Origin: Synechococcus sp. RSCCF101
Lineage (GTDB): Bacteria; Cyanobacteriota; Cyanobacteriia; PCC-6307; Cyanobiaceae
Direction of reading: 5' to 3'
Assembly (NCBI RefSeq): GCF_008807075.1
Contig: NZ_CP035632.1
Location: 2,232,001 to 2,296,000 of the forward strand
Length of the DNA stretch: 64,000 nucleotides
The notes below the pieces were generated by a model. That model had not been told where the DNA came from, did not search any database, and saw nothing but the letters and a program-made list of their open reading frames with translations. Positions 47,643 to 56,651 of this stretch are shown one piece after another. Both the position numbers and the translations under genes were made by a program. The stretch's first letter is position 1. Every line of letters starts with the position of its first letter.

Positions 47643-47652
47643 GGAAACAGCA
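47643..47652 (+). repeat. Right copy of the ISAs1 target duplication
   Basis: GGAAACAGCA, identical to 46391-46400. Confidence 0.9.
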
Positions 47653-47751
47653 GGGCCAGCTCCTGTCTCGACTGCAATTTCAGCAGCCTCCTAGGGCCGT
47701 TCTTGGTGAGATGACCTCAGCGGTCTATTGTCTTTGTCTTCCGGCTCGCTG

Positions 47752-49038
47752 TCAGCACCTTGGCTTGCCTTGCTGACCAGCCAGACTTATCACCGGTACC
47801 AAGGTTGCGGCGACAAGTCCAGCCGCGAAGCCATTGTTGTAGAGATTGAGACCGGCGTGATTGAATCCCACGGTTCGAACCGCCGACGAATGAATGAACC
47901 CGGCCACCACGCCCCAGACCCATCCGAACTGGCCCGCGATGGGTGCCAGTGAGGTGCCGAACAGGCTGGCCAGCACCGTGGACGGATCGGTGAGGCTCCA
48001 GGGCTTGGCGATGGACCCCAGGGCAACGCCCAGAATGATGGGCGTGATGTTCAGCGGATGTTTGCCATAGGCAGCAAAGCCAACGACGGTGAACAGGCCG
48101 CCCAGGGTCGGCCCATTGAGGTCGGCATGAATCAGCAGGAGATACGCCAGGGCCACCAGACCGCTCAACCCCATGTTCACCAACGTGGGCCCGATTCCGT
48201 AGATCGCCACGAAGTCACTGGGGGCCCGTCCGGGTGACTGAACCAGCGACCGAAGCGAGCGGAGAGCACAAGAGTCGAGCAGGCAGCCTGTGAGCACCAA
48301 TCCGCCCAGGAAAGGCAGAGAAAAGGCCAGCAGAAGAGCATTGTTTCCCGTGGTCCAGATCATCACGGGATCCGGAACAAAGCCGTAGGACTTGTAGAGC
48401 GCCACCACCAGCGTCCCGACGATGCCGGCGGTGAAGCCGAGGTTGTAGAGATTGAAGCCGTCGTGAGCACGGAACAACTGGGTTGCCGCGCTCGGCACCA
48501 CAAAGCCCAGCAGAAGGCCTGTGATCAGGGAGAGGGGAATGCTGACAGCGAGCCCAATGCTGGTGCTGAACAGAATTTCGGTGACGATGGGAGCCAGCGC
48601 ACAGCTGAACAGGGCCACGGGGAGCTGGCTGCCAAAGTCCGCACGCCTGATTCTGGCCGAGAGCCACACCCCAGCGATGATCGGCCAGATGTTGAGTAGA
48701 TTCTTGCCAAACAGCCCGAATCCGATCAGCAGAAACAGACAGGCCATGGCTCCTCCTGACACGGCTGTTCGATACCGGTAGAACAGGCCGCAGGCCACCA
48801 ATCCCAGCAGGCCGGCGTTCACTGATGCGGCACCGATTCCTCCGACGCCCATGTAATCGGTGATCAGAGAGTCCCGTGTGAGAAGGATGGCCACCAGGCC
48901 CTGCAGGATCTCGGGTATGGGATCCACCATCAGTCCGAAGACAATGAAGGCGATGGAGCACGCCACCACAACACGCAGCAGTGTGCGAGACGCTGCATCC
49001 GCTGCGTCTGGCTTGATGCTGAGGCGATCCTGTGCCAC
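47752..49038 (-). CDS. DUF1576 multi-pass membrane protein
   Basis: 428 residues, about ten hydrophobic helices, with two similar halves: YMGVGGIGAASVNAGLLGL and FVAIYGIGPTLVNMGLSGLV, and the matching FGLFGKNLLNIWPIIAGVW and GFAAYGKHPLNITPIILGV. This internal repeat is typical of DUF1576 proteins, which are otherwise uncharacterised and probably transporters. Ends 57 bp from the IS5 edge. Confidence 0.9.
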   Translation of the reverse strand: MAQDRLSIKPDAADAASRTLLRVVVACSIAFIVFGLMVDPIPEILQGLVAILLTRDSLITDYMGVGGIGAASVNAGLLGLVACGLFYRYRTAVSGGAMACLFLLIGFGLFGKNLLNIWPIIAGVWLSARIRRADFGSQLPVALFSCALAPIVTEILFSTSIGLAVSIPLSLITGLLLGFVVPSAATQLFRAHDGFNLYNLGFTAGIVGTLVVALYKSYGFVPDPVMIWTTGNNALLLAFSLPFLGGLVLTGCLLDSCALRSLRSLVQSPGRAPSDFVAIYGIGPTLVNMGLSGLVALAYLLLIHADLNGPTLGGLFTVVGFAAYGKHPLNITPIILGVALGSIAKPWSLTDPSTVLASLFGTSLAPIAGQFGWVWGVVAGFIHSSAVRTVGFNHAGLNLYNNGFAAGLVAATLVPVISLAGQQGKPRC

Positions 49039-49150
49039 TGCTGATCCTCATGCCTGCCGATCCTATGGTCCGATGCTGATGTCAGTTCCTGTTCACCGTT
49101 CTCCTGTCTCCCCCCTACCCTGACGCCACGATCGAACCCCCACTGCCGTC

Positions 49151-50209
49151 ATGGCTCTTCCCAGGGACTTGAGTCCCATCCTCGTGCGAGGCCTTGCCTT
49201 CCCTCTGGTGGCTCTGAACCTGTGGGTGTTCAGCTCGCTGTACCGAGCCTTTGAGGGGATCTTCACCGTTTTTGTTCTCGCCGGTGTCTTCGCCCTGATC
49301 CTGAATCTCCCTGTCAGGCTGCTGCAGCGGCGGCTGCGGTTGCGTCGCAGCATGGCGATCGGTGCTGTGGTGGCCTTCTTCCTTGTGGTTGTTCTGTTGG
49401 TCACCTTGTTGCTTGCCCCATTCCTCCTGGCCAGGTTGGTGGCCCTGAGTGCCGCTCTTCCAGACTGGATCGATGCAGCCTCACTGCGGCTGGATCAGTT
49501 CGACAGCAGTGTGGGTGCCCTTGGCCTGTCCTTGGATACGGATCTGATTCTTGACGAGAAAATCGCCACCATCAAGGGTCAGGTCTCGTCTCTGCTTCTC
49601 AGTATCCCATCGCGTGTTCTTGGATCCGTCGGCAGCTTTCTCAGTCTGTTCTTCCTGATTGTTCTGACGGTCTTCTTCCTGATTTACGGTGGCGAGCTTG
49701 TTCGCAACTGCCTTGTCTCATGGTTGCCTGAGGAACGCGGTGTTGCGGTTCTGCAGGTGCTACGCCGCAACTTCAACAGCTTCATCTTCAATCAGTTGAT
49801 TCTCGCGGTCGTCCTGGCTGTTGCCCTCGCCGCATCTCTGTTCGTGGTCGGTGCTCCCTTCCCCGTCCTGGCCGGTACGGTGGTTGGGCTGATGGGCTTC
49901 ATCCCTTTCGGTGCGATCGTTGGTGTTCTTGGCGTGAGCCTGCTGTTCATGCTCAAGAGCCTTCAGCTGGGCCTCACGGCCTTTGCGGTGCTGATCGTTG
50001 TGGACCAGCTGATTGAGAACATCCTGCCTCCACGTCTGCTGGGCAAGCTGACTGGCCTGAACCCGATTGTCATTCTGTTCTCGGTCATGGTCGGTGCCAC
50101 CATCGCCAACTTCATCGGCATCATCACGGCGGTTCCCATCGCAGCAACGATCAAGGAGCTCCTTCTGGTTCCTCAACCGGTCAGGCCGCAGCTCGAGGAG
50201 GCGTCCTAG
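49151..50209 (+). CDS. AI-2E family transporter (PerM-like permease)
   Basis: 352 residues with about eight TM helices and the conserved C-terminal core: FNSFIFNQLILAVVLAVALA, PVLAGTVVGLMGFIPFGAIV, VDQLIENILPPRLLGKLTGL, LNPIVILFSVMVGATIANFI. Named for AI-2 export in some bacteria, but several relatives are Na+(Li+)/H+ antiporters; specificity here cannot be told. Divergent from the DUF1576 gene. Confidence 0.9.
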   Translation: MALPRDLSPILVRGLAFPLVALNLWVFSSLYRAFEGIFTVFVLAGVFALILNLPVRLLQRRLRLRRSMAIGAVVAFFLVVVLLVTLLLAPFLLARLVALSAALPDWIDAASLRLDQFDSSVGALGLSLDTDLILDEKIATIKGQVSSLLLSIPSRVLGSVGSFLSLFFLIVLTVFFLIYGGELVRNCLVSWLPEERGVAVLQVLRRNFNSFIFNQLILAVVLAVALAASLFVVGAPFPVLAGTVVGLMGFIPFGAIVGVLGVSLLFMLKSLQLGLTAFAVLIVVDQLIENILPPRLLGKLTGLNPIVILFSVMVGATIANFIGIITAVPIAATIKELLLVPQPVRPQLEEAS

Positions 50210-50241
50210 TTGGGGTCGCTGCGATGTCGGATCTGCCGATC

Positions 50242-51567
50242 TCAGGGGCTGAAGCTGAAGCGAAGGCCCGTTGAGAAGATGGCGTTCACATTGGGGTTGC
50301 TCTCCACCACCGTCTTGCTGCGGTAGCGCAGCACTGCGCGCGTATCCCAGGCCAGGCGCTGCGTGATCGGGATCCTGAGCGATGTGTCCAGCAACAGATA
50401 GGTGTCCGTGATGTCGCTGATGTCTGAGGCCACGCCCAGAAGTGGTGACAGCCTGGCGGCTCCCACGGGCACATCACGCCCCACCAGAAGCAGCGCCAGT
50501 GACGGCTTCACGTCGTTCTGCAGCTCCTCAAAGTTGATGGAGTCATAGTCGTAGCGCGGACCGACCCCGAGCTGCAGATCGATAAAGCTGGACGGATCAT
50601 CGCCACGCCAGAGATTGCGCCCGATTCCCGCCACGGTCTGCGTGACCAGGGTCAGATCGTCATCATCGTCTTGCGCGGCAAAGGTGGAGGAGTTCAGCGC
50701 CGTGAGATTTCCTGCCATCAGGTGCCATCCTGGATTCAGATGGTACCGATAGATGAGGATCGATTCGGCGAATGGCTGTATTCGCTTCACGTCCCGATCA
50801 CTGTCATACCCCCCTCCGTAGATCCCCGTCAGGTAGAGGTCCTGCCTTGGCCACTGCTTGTAGCCATCTAGGCTCACGGTCAGGGTGGCTGATGTGTCGA
50901 TGAACGAGCTGCCGCTCAATCCCGCTCCAACCGCCAGGTCCAGCGGTTGCTCCGCGAAGGGAAAGGCCTCCGTGGTGTCCTGATGCAGCAACGCCTGGCT
51001 TGTGGCGAGCTGCTCTGAGCCGACCTCGCTCTCACCGATGGCCTGATTGGCCAGGCTCAGTTCCAGCAGCAGCTGGGCCTGCTCCTCCCGGCTGATGGCT
51101 CTGGCGCCGCTGGCGCTCTTCTCGACCTCTGATGCTGCAGCCTGCAGATCCTCTTGCGCCTGCCCATCGTTGCCAAGCCGGTGCTCGGCCCGTGCCAGCG
51201 CGATCCGTAGCCGCACGTTGGCTGCCAGATCATCCCCATTCTTCAGGCCCTGCCTCACCTGCTCCAGGGGGCCATCCAGGCTCAGGGAACACGATCGTTC
51301 GATGCAGGCATCAACCAACGCCAGGATCAGCCGGGTCCTTTCCTCCGAGGCCTCCATGCCCTGGATGATCTGAAGGCTCACCTGCAGATCAGCTTCCGCG
51401 GCGTGGGGCGCGCTGCTCGCCGGTCCAGGACCAAGACCGATCAGCACCGAGGCGGACAGGACGCTCAGCACAGCCCCCTGTCGAGCTCGTGGCCTGTCCT
51501 GGCGGTGATGCCTGGTCACGGCCCCGTGCCGAGCGAGAGGGCGCAGGTTACACAGCAGTAGCCCCAC
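50242..51567 (-). CDS. DUF481-like outer-membrane barrel protein with helical N-terminal domain
   Basis: 441 residues from ATG 51567 (a GTG at 51471 is an alternative and gives a tighter signal peptide, VLSVLSASVLIGLGPGPASSA). A helical, TPR-like segment follows (about 65-185, LRIALARAEHRLGNDGQAQE), then a beta-barrel domain (about 210-441) with DLYLTGIYGGGYDSDRDVKR, GPRYDYDSINFEELQNDV and a last strand ending STGLRFSFSP. Domain resembles DUF481 (salt-induced outer-membrane proteins). The fusion with a TPR-like region is unusual. Confidence 0.8.
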   Translation of the reverse strand: MGLLLCNLRPLARHGAVTRHHRQDRPRARQGAVLSVLSASVLIGLGPGPASSAPHAAEADLQVSLQIIQGMEASEERTRLILALVDACIERSCSLSLDGPLEQVRQGLKNGDDLAANVRLRIALARAEHRLGNDGQAQEDLQAAASEVEKSASGARAISREEQAQLLLELSLANQAIGESEVGSEQLATSQALLHQDTTEAFPFAEQPLDLAVGAGLSGSSFIDTSATLTVSLDGYKQWPRQDLYLTGIYGGGYDSDRDVKRIQPFAESILIYRYHLNPGWHLMAGNLTALNSSTFAAQDDDDDLTLVTQTVAGIGRNLWRGDDPSSFIDLQLGVGPRYDYDSINFEELQNDVKPSLALLLVGRDVPVGAARLSPLLGVASDISDITDTYLLLDTSLRIPITQRLAWDTRAVLRYRSKTVVESNPNVNAIFSTGLRFSFSP

Positions 51568-51705
51568 TCAAGCTCTGGCGCGCACCGGATCACCGCTGAG
51601 CCGGCATGCGTTGCCGGTCCGGTTTGGACAACCCAGACTCTGCCGGGATCCCTTCGGCTGATCCGCGTCTGAGCCGTCATCCCAAGACATTCGCTCCGAA
51701 GCCTG

Positions 51706-52434
51706 ATGCCTCCTGCTGCGCAGTCGACGACCCTCCCCACGGCACACCGCCTCTACGGCTGGCTGATGCTGGCCTCTCTGCTCACACTGATCGCGTTTGC
51801 GCTGCCCCCGCCGCTCGATCGCATCGATAAGGTCGGCTTCACCGTTGTGGTTCTGCTCCAGATCCAGCTCCTCGGAGGGATGAGCCCGAGGCAGAGCCGC
51901 AACCGCAGCTTCCGGCTCCTGGGCTGGTTGTCGGCGGTGAGTCTGTGGCTCTGGCTGCTGACACCCGTGGATCTCAGAGGCTCCGGGATTCCCGTTCTGG
52001 TGATCTGGATTCTGTTTCAGGCGTATGCGTACTGGCGTCTGATCACCCGCCTCGGGCAGGAGCCAAAGGTCACCGCCTCGGTTCTCCTCGGTGCGATCTC
52101 GGGCTATGTGCTGCTCGGGCTCACGGCGAGCCTGCTGATGTGCGTGATCGAATCGATCAACCCCGGTAGTTTCAGCGGTTTGCCGGCATCGCCGCTTGCG
52201 GATCCCCGCCCTGAGGCCACCAGCCTCACAGTCACCCAGGTCAATTTCGTTCACCTGGCCTACTTCGCCTTCGTGACCATGACCACCCTTGGCTACGGAG
52301 ACGTTCTGCCTGTCACACCCGTGGCGCAGATCGCCGTGATCCTGTTCAGCATCCTTGGCCCTGTGTACCTGGCCGTCATGCTGGGTCTGTTGATCGGTCG
52401 CTACCTCCAGCAGGAGAGCGATGCCGTGTCCTGA
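51706..52434 (+). CDS. Two-pore-helix-type potassium channel
   Basis: 242 residues with four N-terminal hydrophobic helices and a C-terminal pore domain: TMTTLGYGDVLPVTPVAQI, carrying the K+ selectivity filter LGYGD, followed by the inner helix IAVILFSILGPVYLAVMLGL. Ion_trans_2 type, with no cytosolic ligand-binding (RCK) domain. Probably involved in K+ balance; precedes GH57 by 24 bp on the same strand. Confidence 0.92.
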   Translation: MPPAAQSTTLPTAHRLYGWLMLASLLTLIAFALPPPLDRIDKVGFTVVVLLQIQLLGGMSPRQSRNRSFRLLGWLSAVSLWLWLLTPVDLRGSGIPVLVIWILFQAYAYWRLITRLGQEPKVTASVLLGAISGYVLLGLTASLLMCVIESINPGSFSGLPASPLADPRPEATSLTVTQVNFVHLAYFAFVTMTTLGYGDVLPVTPVAQIAVILFSILGPVYLAVMLGLLIGRYLQQESDAVS

Positions 52435-52458
52435 TCTCCTCCATCGCGCTCGCGCTGC

Positions 52459-53946
52459 ATGACCGCCTCACCCTTGCCCCCGATCTCCGGTCGTGAAGCC
52501 GACCTGCTGAGGCTGGTTCAGGCGCCCGGGCCATCCAGCCCGCCTCCGCCGAATCGGCGTCTGGGCGACATCCAATCGTGCTTCGCCTGCGCCCTGCACA
52601 TGCATCAGCCCACCATTCCTGCCGGAGCGGAGGGTGAGCTGATCTCCCATCTGCAGTTCATGGTCGACCACCCGGATGAGGGTGACAATCACAACGCCGC
52701 CGCCTTCGCCGATTGCTATCGCCGCATGGCGGAGATCATCCCCGAGCTCATCGCCGCGGGACACCATCCGCGCATCATGCTCGATTACTCCGGCACCCTG
52801 CTCTGGGGGCTGGAGCAGATGGGGCGATCCGACATTCTCGATGCCCTCCGCAGCCTCACCTGCGACCCACAGTGTCAGGACCATGTGGAGTGGCTGGGCA
52901 CGTTCTGGGGCCATGCGGTGGCACCCTCCACCCCCATCCCGGATCTCAGGCTTCAGATTCAGGCCTGGCAGCATCAGTTCGCCGCCCTGTTCGGTGATCA
53001 GGCGCTGCAGCGGGTGAGGGGCTTCTCGCTGCCGGAGATGCATCTGCCCAATCATCCCGACACGCTCCATGCTCTGGTTGGCGCCCTGAAGGACTGCGGC
53101 TATCGCTGGCTGATGGTTCAGGAGCACAGCGTGGAGACTCTTGATGGCTCCCCTCTGCCGCAGAGCCAGAAGTACTCCCCCAATCGGCTGCTGGCGCGCA
53201 GCTCCAGCGGTGCGGAGGCCTCCATCCTGGCCCTGATCAAGACCCAGGGCTCGGACACGAAACTCGTGGGCCAGATGCAGCCCTGTTATGAAGCGCTGGG
53301 ACTGTCCCGGCAGCTGCTCGGCGACATCACGATCCCTGCCATCGTCTGCCAGATCGCCGATGGTGAGAACGGCGGCGTGATGATGAACGAATTCCCCGGT
53401 TCGTTCCAGCAGGCGTATCAGCGTCTGGCTTCCGAGCCGGGGGATGGCCCGGCAACCGTGGCGATCAACGGCAGCGAGTATCTGGCGCTCCTGGAGGCCG
53501 GGGGCATCGACCCTGCGGCCTACCCAGTGATCCAGGCCGTGCAGCAGCACACGCTCTGGTCGCGTGCCGGCGATCCGCCCAATCCGGAGTCGGTGGCTGC
53601 AGCGATCCGTGAGCTCAAGGCTGCGGGTGGCTCCTTCTCAATGGATGGCGCCTCCTGGACGAACAGCATCAGCTGGGTGAGCGGCTACGAGAACGTTCTC
53701 GAGCCGATGCAGGCGCTCAGCGCCCGCTTTCACGAGCTGTTTGACCCCTGGCTGGTCGAGGACCCTTCCCTCACCAGCACACCCCACTATCAGGACGCTC
53801 TGCTGCATCTGCTGCTGCTGCAGACCAGCTGCTTCCGCTACTGGGGCCAGGGCACCTGGACCGACCACGCCCGCGAGATCCATCGCCGCGGCCTGGCTGC
53901 GCTTGAGCGGGCGCAGCAGGTCCGGGAGCTGGTGCCAGCCTCCTGA
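52459..53946 (+). CDS. Glycoside hydrolase family 57 protein
   Basis: 495 residues from ATG 52459. GH57 motifs: HMHQP near the N-terminus, LDYSGTLLWGLEQMG, the nucleophile region GFSLPEMHLP (Glu), and ADGENGGVMMNEFPGSF (acid/base-side motif). GH57 enzymes act on alpha-glucans (amylase, branching or amylopullulanase types); this member lacks features that would pick one. Cyanobacterial copies of this size are common. Probably cytosolic, in glycogen metabolism. Confidence 0.9.
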   Translation: MTASPLPPISGREADLLRLVQAPGPSSPPPPNRRLGDIQSCFACALHMHQPTIPAGAEGELISHLQFMVDHPDEGDNHNAAAFADCYRRMAEIIPELIAAGHHPRIMLDYSGTLLWGLEQMGRSDILDALRSLTCDPQCQDHVEWLGTFWGHAVAPSTPIPDLRLQIQAWQHQFAALFGDQALQRVRGFSLPEMHLPNHPDTLHALVGALKDCGYRWLMVQEHSVETLDGSPLPQSQKYSPNRLLARSSSGAEASILALIKTQGSDTKLVGQMQPCYEALGLSRQLLGDITIPAIVCQIADGENGGVMMNEFPGSFQQAYQRLASEPGDGPATVAINGSEYLALLEAGGIDPAAYPVIQAVQQHTLWSRAGDPPNPESVAAAIRELKAAGGSFSMDGASWTNSISWVSGYENVLEPMQALSARFHELFDPWLVEDPSLTSTPHYQDALLHLLLLQTSCFRYWGQGTWTDHAREIHRRGLAALERAQQVRELVPAS

Positions 53947-53970
53947 GCCATCCGGGCGGGTGGCCCCGGC

Positions 53971-54783
53971 CTATGGCGGTGCGGTGGCGTGGAGTTCCAG
54001 CACGGTGGGTCCCACCCAGTAGCTGCCCGGCATGGATCGTGCAGCCTGCATCTCCTCCTCAGCCTGGCTGGCCTGCTCCGCGCTCCAGTGTCCCTGGCGG
54101 ATGAGCTCCCTCCCGTAGATCCGCACGAACCGTTCCAGCCACCGCGCCCAGGGATCTCCGCCGCGGCCGAGCACGGGCAGCGGCCGGAGCTCGTCGATCC
54201 GGAAGCCGCGTTCCGCCAGGCGATCGGGCAGGCGCCGGTTCACATTCGGGTCGCCCCCCGAGGCCCGGAAACTGGCCATGGATGCCGCACCGAAGGCGGC
54301 GATCGCCTCGCCGTGGGGATGCAGAGCGAAGCTGGCCCAGTGCACGTATTCATGGGCCACGAACCGGCCCCCCGGGCGAAGACTCCTGCCGAGCAGATCG
54401 AGCAACGGCTCCAGACGCGGCAGAAACATCGCCACCCAGCGGCTCCAGGCCAGGTCAAATCCCGCCGGCACGGGCGCATCGATCGCCAGGTCGTGCTGAC
54501 GGACCTCCAGCCAGGGCGCGTGTCGCGCCGCGACGGCCTGGGCTTCCTGCACGTAGGCGGCACTCTTCTCCAGGGCCAGCACATGGCCGGAGGGCCCCAC
54601 CGCACGGGCCAGCTCGAGGCTGCAGTCGCCGGCGCCGGCTCCCAGATCGAGAACCCGGCAGCCCTCTTTCAGCCCTGCCCGGTGCCAGGCGGCCTGGGCG
54701 GATGGCAGCCACAGCTCGCTCTGTTGCCTGAGCCGCTCCCGCTCTTCCGCATGGGTGCCCAGGACGTAGGTGTCGTTGCCCAT
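53971..54783 (-). CDS. SAM-dependent class I methyltransferase
   Basis: 270 residues with the glycine-rich motif I (VLDLGAGAGDCSLELARAVG), motif II (HVLALEKSAAYVQEAQAVAA) and post-motif (LRPGGRFVAHEYVHWASF). Substrate unknown. Ends 25 bp from the 3' end of GH57, convergent. The upstream SDR gene ends 3 bp before its start, so the two are likely one operon. Confidence 0.85.
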   Translation of the reverse strand: MGNDTYVLGTHAEERERLRQQSELWLPSAQAAWHRAGLKEGCRVLDLGAGAGDCSLELARAVGPSGHVLALEKSAAYVQEAQAVAARHAPWLEVRQHDLAIDAPVPAGFDLAWSRWVAMFLPRLEPLLDLLGRSLRPGGRFVAHEYVHWASFALHPHGEAIAAFGAASMASFRASGGDPNVNRRLPDRLAERGFRIDELRPLPVLGRGGDPWARWLERFVRIYGRELIRQGHWSAEQASQAEEEMQAARSMPGSYWVGPTVLELHATAPP

Positions 54784-54786
54784 GGC

Positions 54787-55770
54787 TCAGAAGCGGGGCG
54801 ACATCCTCGCGGCCAGCAGCAGCAGCCACCAGGGCGCCCGCAGGTCGGGGATCCAGCCTGTGCGTGTCGCCAGGGAGGGCAGTGCGAACGGCAGCACCGC
54901 CCGCAGTGAGCGCAGCGAGACCGGGCGCCGGCCTTCCGCGTCCACCACCCCATATCGGGCGGCCAGCTCGGCCACGATGCCCACCCTCCCGGTTCGCCGG
55001 AGCACGTTGGGGTCGGCCGCCAGGGCGGCGATCACCCGACCGGTGAGCAGCGGCGTTTCCCAGTTGGTCTGACTGGCCAGGGAGCGCAGCAGCGGGTCGC
55101 TCGAGTTGGCGTCACGGCTCTCCTCCGCCAGCTCGCGGATGTGCTCGGTGCCCACCACACCAGGCCAGAGGGAGAGGGAGGTCACCCCGCTGGGTTTGAG
55201 CTCGGCAGCCATCTCGGCCGCGAGGCGGTCGCAGGCCGCCTTGCCCACGCCATAGGCGACACCGAACAGGGGCAGCAGACCGCCCCATGAGGAGATGGTG
55301 CAGATCAGGCCGCTGCGCCGGGGCACCATCAGCCGCGCCGCCTGAACCGAGGCGATGTAGTGGCTGCGCAGACCGGCGTTGTTGCAGGCATCCCACGCGC
55401 CCGGATCGCTCTCCCAGAAGCTCTTGCCGATCGACTGCCGCAGCGCGCGCACACCGCCGTAGACGTTGTTGACCAGCACGTCCAGCCGGCCGTTGCTCTC
55501 CCGCTCGATCCGGGCGAACAGCGCCTCCACCTGGGCGTCATCGGCATGGTCCACCGCCACGGGAATGCAGCGCCCACCGGCGGCCTCCACCTCCTGGCAG
55601 GTCTCCGCGAGCGCGCCGCCCACGGCATCACTGCTGGCGCCGCTCTCCAGGCTGCGTGCCGTCACGAATACCGTGGCACCGGCCTCTGCCAGGCCCACCG
55701 CGATGCCTCGGCCGATGCCCCGGCTGGCTCCCGTCACCAGTGCCACCGTGCCGACCAACTCCCTGGGCAT
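54787..55770 (-). CDS. Short-chain dehydrogenase/reductase, DHRS1-like
   Basis: 327 residues: TGASRGIGRGIAVGLAEAG (NAD(P) site), NNVYGG, the catalytic Ser (ICTISSWGG) and YGVGKAACDRLAAEMAAEL (Tyr-x3-Lys). The C-terminal extension past about 260 carries RAPWWLLLLAARMSPRF, slightly hydrophobic. DHRS1-like by the long C-terminus; substrate unknown. Adjacent to the methyltransferase (3-bp gap). Confidence 0.88.
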   Translation of the reverse strand: MPRELVGTVALVTGASRGIGRGIAVGLAEAGATVFVTARSLESGASSDAVGGALAETCQEVEAAGGRCIPVAVDHADDAQVEALFARIERESNGRLDVLVNNVYGGVRALRQSIGKSFWESDPGAWDACNNAGLRSHYIASVQAARLMVPRRSGLICTISSWGGLLPLFGVAYGVGKAACDRLAAEMAAELKPSGVTSLSLWPGVVGTEHIRELAEESRDANSSDPLLRSLASQTNWETPLLTGRVIAALAADPNVLRRTGRVGIVAELAARYGVVDAEGRRPVSLRSLRAVLPFALPSLATRTGWIPDLRAPWWLLLLAARMSPRF

Positions 55771-55821
55771 CGATGGCGTCCCGCACTTGTCTCAGTGTGG
55801 TGCCGGGACGGTCGGTGCGAC

Positions 55822-56175
55822 TCAGTATTCGAGGCGAATCAGCTGATCGACGCGAAATGCCGGACCGCTCTCTTCCGGTGGGTCGAGCTCCTCATCCAGT
55901 TGGATGCCGGTCGCTTCGATGTCGTAGCCGGTGAGTTGAGGATCGCACCCCTGTGATCGGAGCAATCGGCGGTGATCCTCCATCATCGGCTCAATGGGGC
56001 TGGAGGCGGCTTCCAGTTCCGCGAGGAGTTCCTGTGTGGTGTCGCTGCAGGCCTGCGACTGGGCTCTGGACAGTCCCGCTGTCGAGACGACGGCCAGGAG
56101 AGCCACGACCATCACAACGCCGCATCGTCCCGGGCGCTGAACCATGGGCCATGTCTGCTGCGCGAGGTGATCCAT
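55822..56175 (-). CDS. Small secreted hypothetical protein
   Basis: 117 residues from ATG 56175: signal peptide (CGVVMVVALLAVVSTAGLSRA), then QSQACSDTTQELLAELEAAS and a Cys in SQGCDPQLTGYD, likely one disulphide. Acidic C-terminus. No family recognised. The upstream ATG at 56247 would add 24 polar residues before the signal and is less likely. Confidence 0.6.
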   Translation of the reverse strand: MDHLAQQTWPMVQRPGRCGVVMVVALLAVVSTAGLSRAQSQACSDTTQELLAELEAASSPIEPMMEDHRRLLRSQGCDPQLTGYDIEATGIQLDEELDPPEESGPAFRVDQLIRLEY

Positions 56176-56207
56176 GTCCTGAGCCGATGACTGTTGTGTG
56201 GATGTCG

Positions 56208-56513
56208 TCAGTGAAGGAATCGATGCTTGCCGATGTGGGCTTCCCACTCCACAATCCGCGCTGATTCGGCCAGCATCCCATCCTGTGAGCGGGGGCTGGA
56301 GCCAACAATGCGTTGCGCTTCCGCCAGGCTGCTGGCCTCAAGGATCCAGAGACCCGTTCCATCGTGAGGGGCGAACGGGCCGCAGGCCAGCAGTGTGCCC
56401 GCCTCCTCCTGTTGCTTGAACCAGGTGAGCTGGTTCTGGTCGTGCTCAGGATGGGCTCGTTTGTAGTCGTAATAGTCGGCTCTTGTTGCCACGATCACGG
56501 CATAGAGAGTCAC
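56208..56513 (-). CDS. YciI-like protein
   Basis: 101 residues: MTLYAVIVATRADYYDYKRA, HPEHDQNQLTWFKQQEEAGT, LLACGPFAPHDGTGLWILEA, VEWEAHIGKHRFL. The pattern matches the YCII superfamily (ferredoxin-like fold) with its conserved His and Asp. Biochemical role of the family is unclear; some act on chlorinated or aldehyde substrates. Confidence 0.85.
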   Translation of the reverse strand: MTLYAVIVATRADYYDYKRAHPEHDQNQLTWFKQQEEAGTLLACGPFAPHDGTGLWILEASSLAEAQRIVGSSPRSQDGMLAESARIVEWEAHIGKHRFLH

Positions 56514-56651
56514 GATGGCGTCCAGGAAGGCAGGAGGGGGGTGATCTTTGAATCCTATGCGCGATCGTCCAGATCAGCTGCAGATGCTCCCTTGGCGGCA
56601 TGGCAGGATCGCCTTGGCTTCCCGAGCCTGGAGACGGCAGCACACCTGCTC

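Larger units (their letters stand above)
45071..47691 (+). mobile_element. IS5-family insertion sequence, interrupted by an ISAs1 element
   Basis: Terminal inverted repeats GAGGCTGCTGAAA (left 45071-45083) and TTTCAGCAGCCTC (right 47678-47690/47691) are perfect over 13 bases and extend to 16 with the flanking TAG. TAG at 45068-45070 and TAG at 47692-47694 look like a 3-bp target duplication, or YTAR-type ends. Without the inner ISAs1 copy (and one copy of its target repeat) the element is about 1.37 kb, typical of IS5 elements. Confidence 0.88.

Noticed and set aside
45068-47694. Treating the two IS elements as a composite transposon
   Set aside because: The ISAs1 element has its own ends and target duplication inside the IS5 element, so it is simple nesting.
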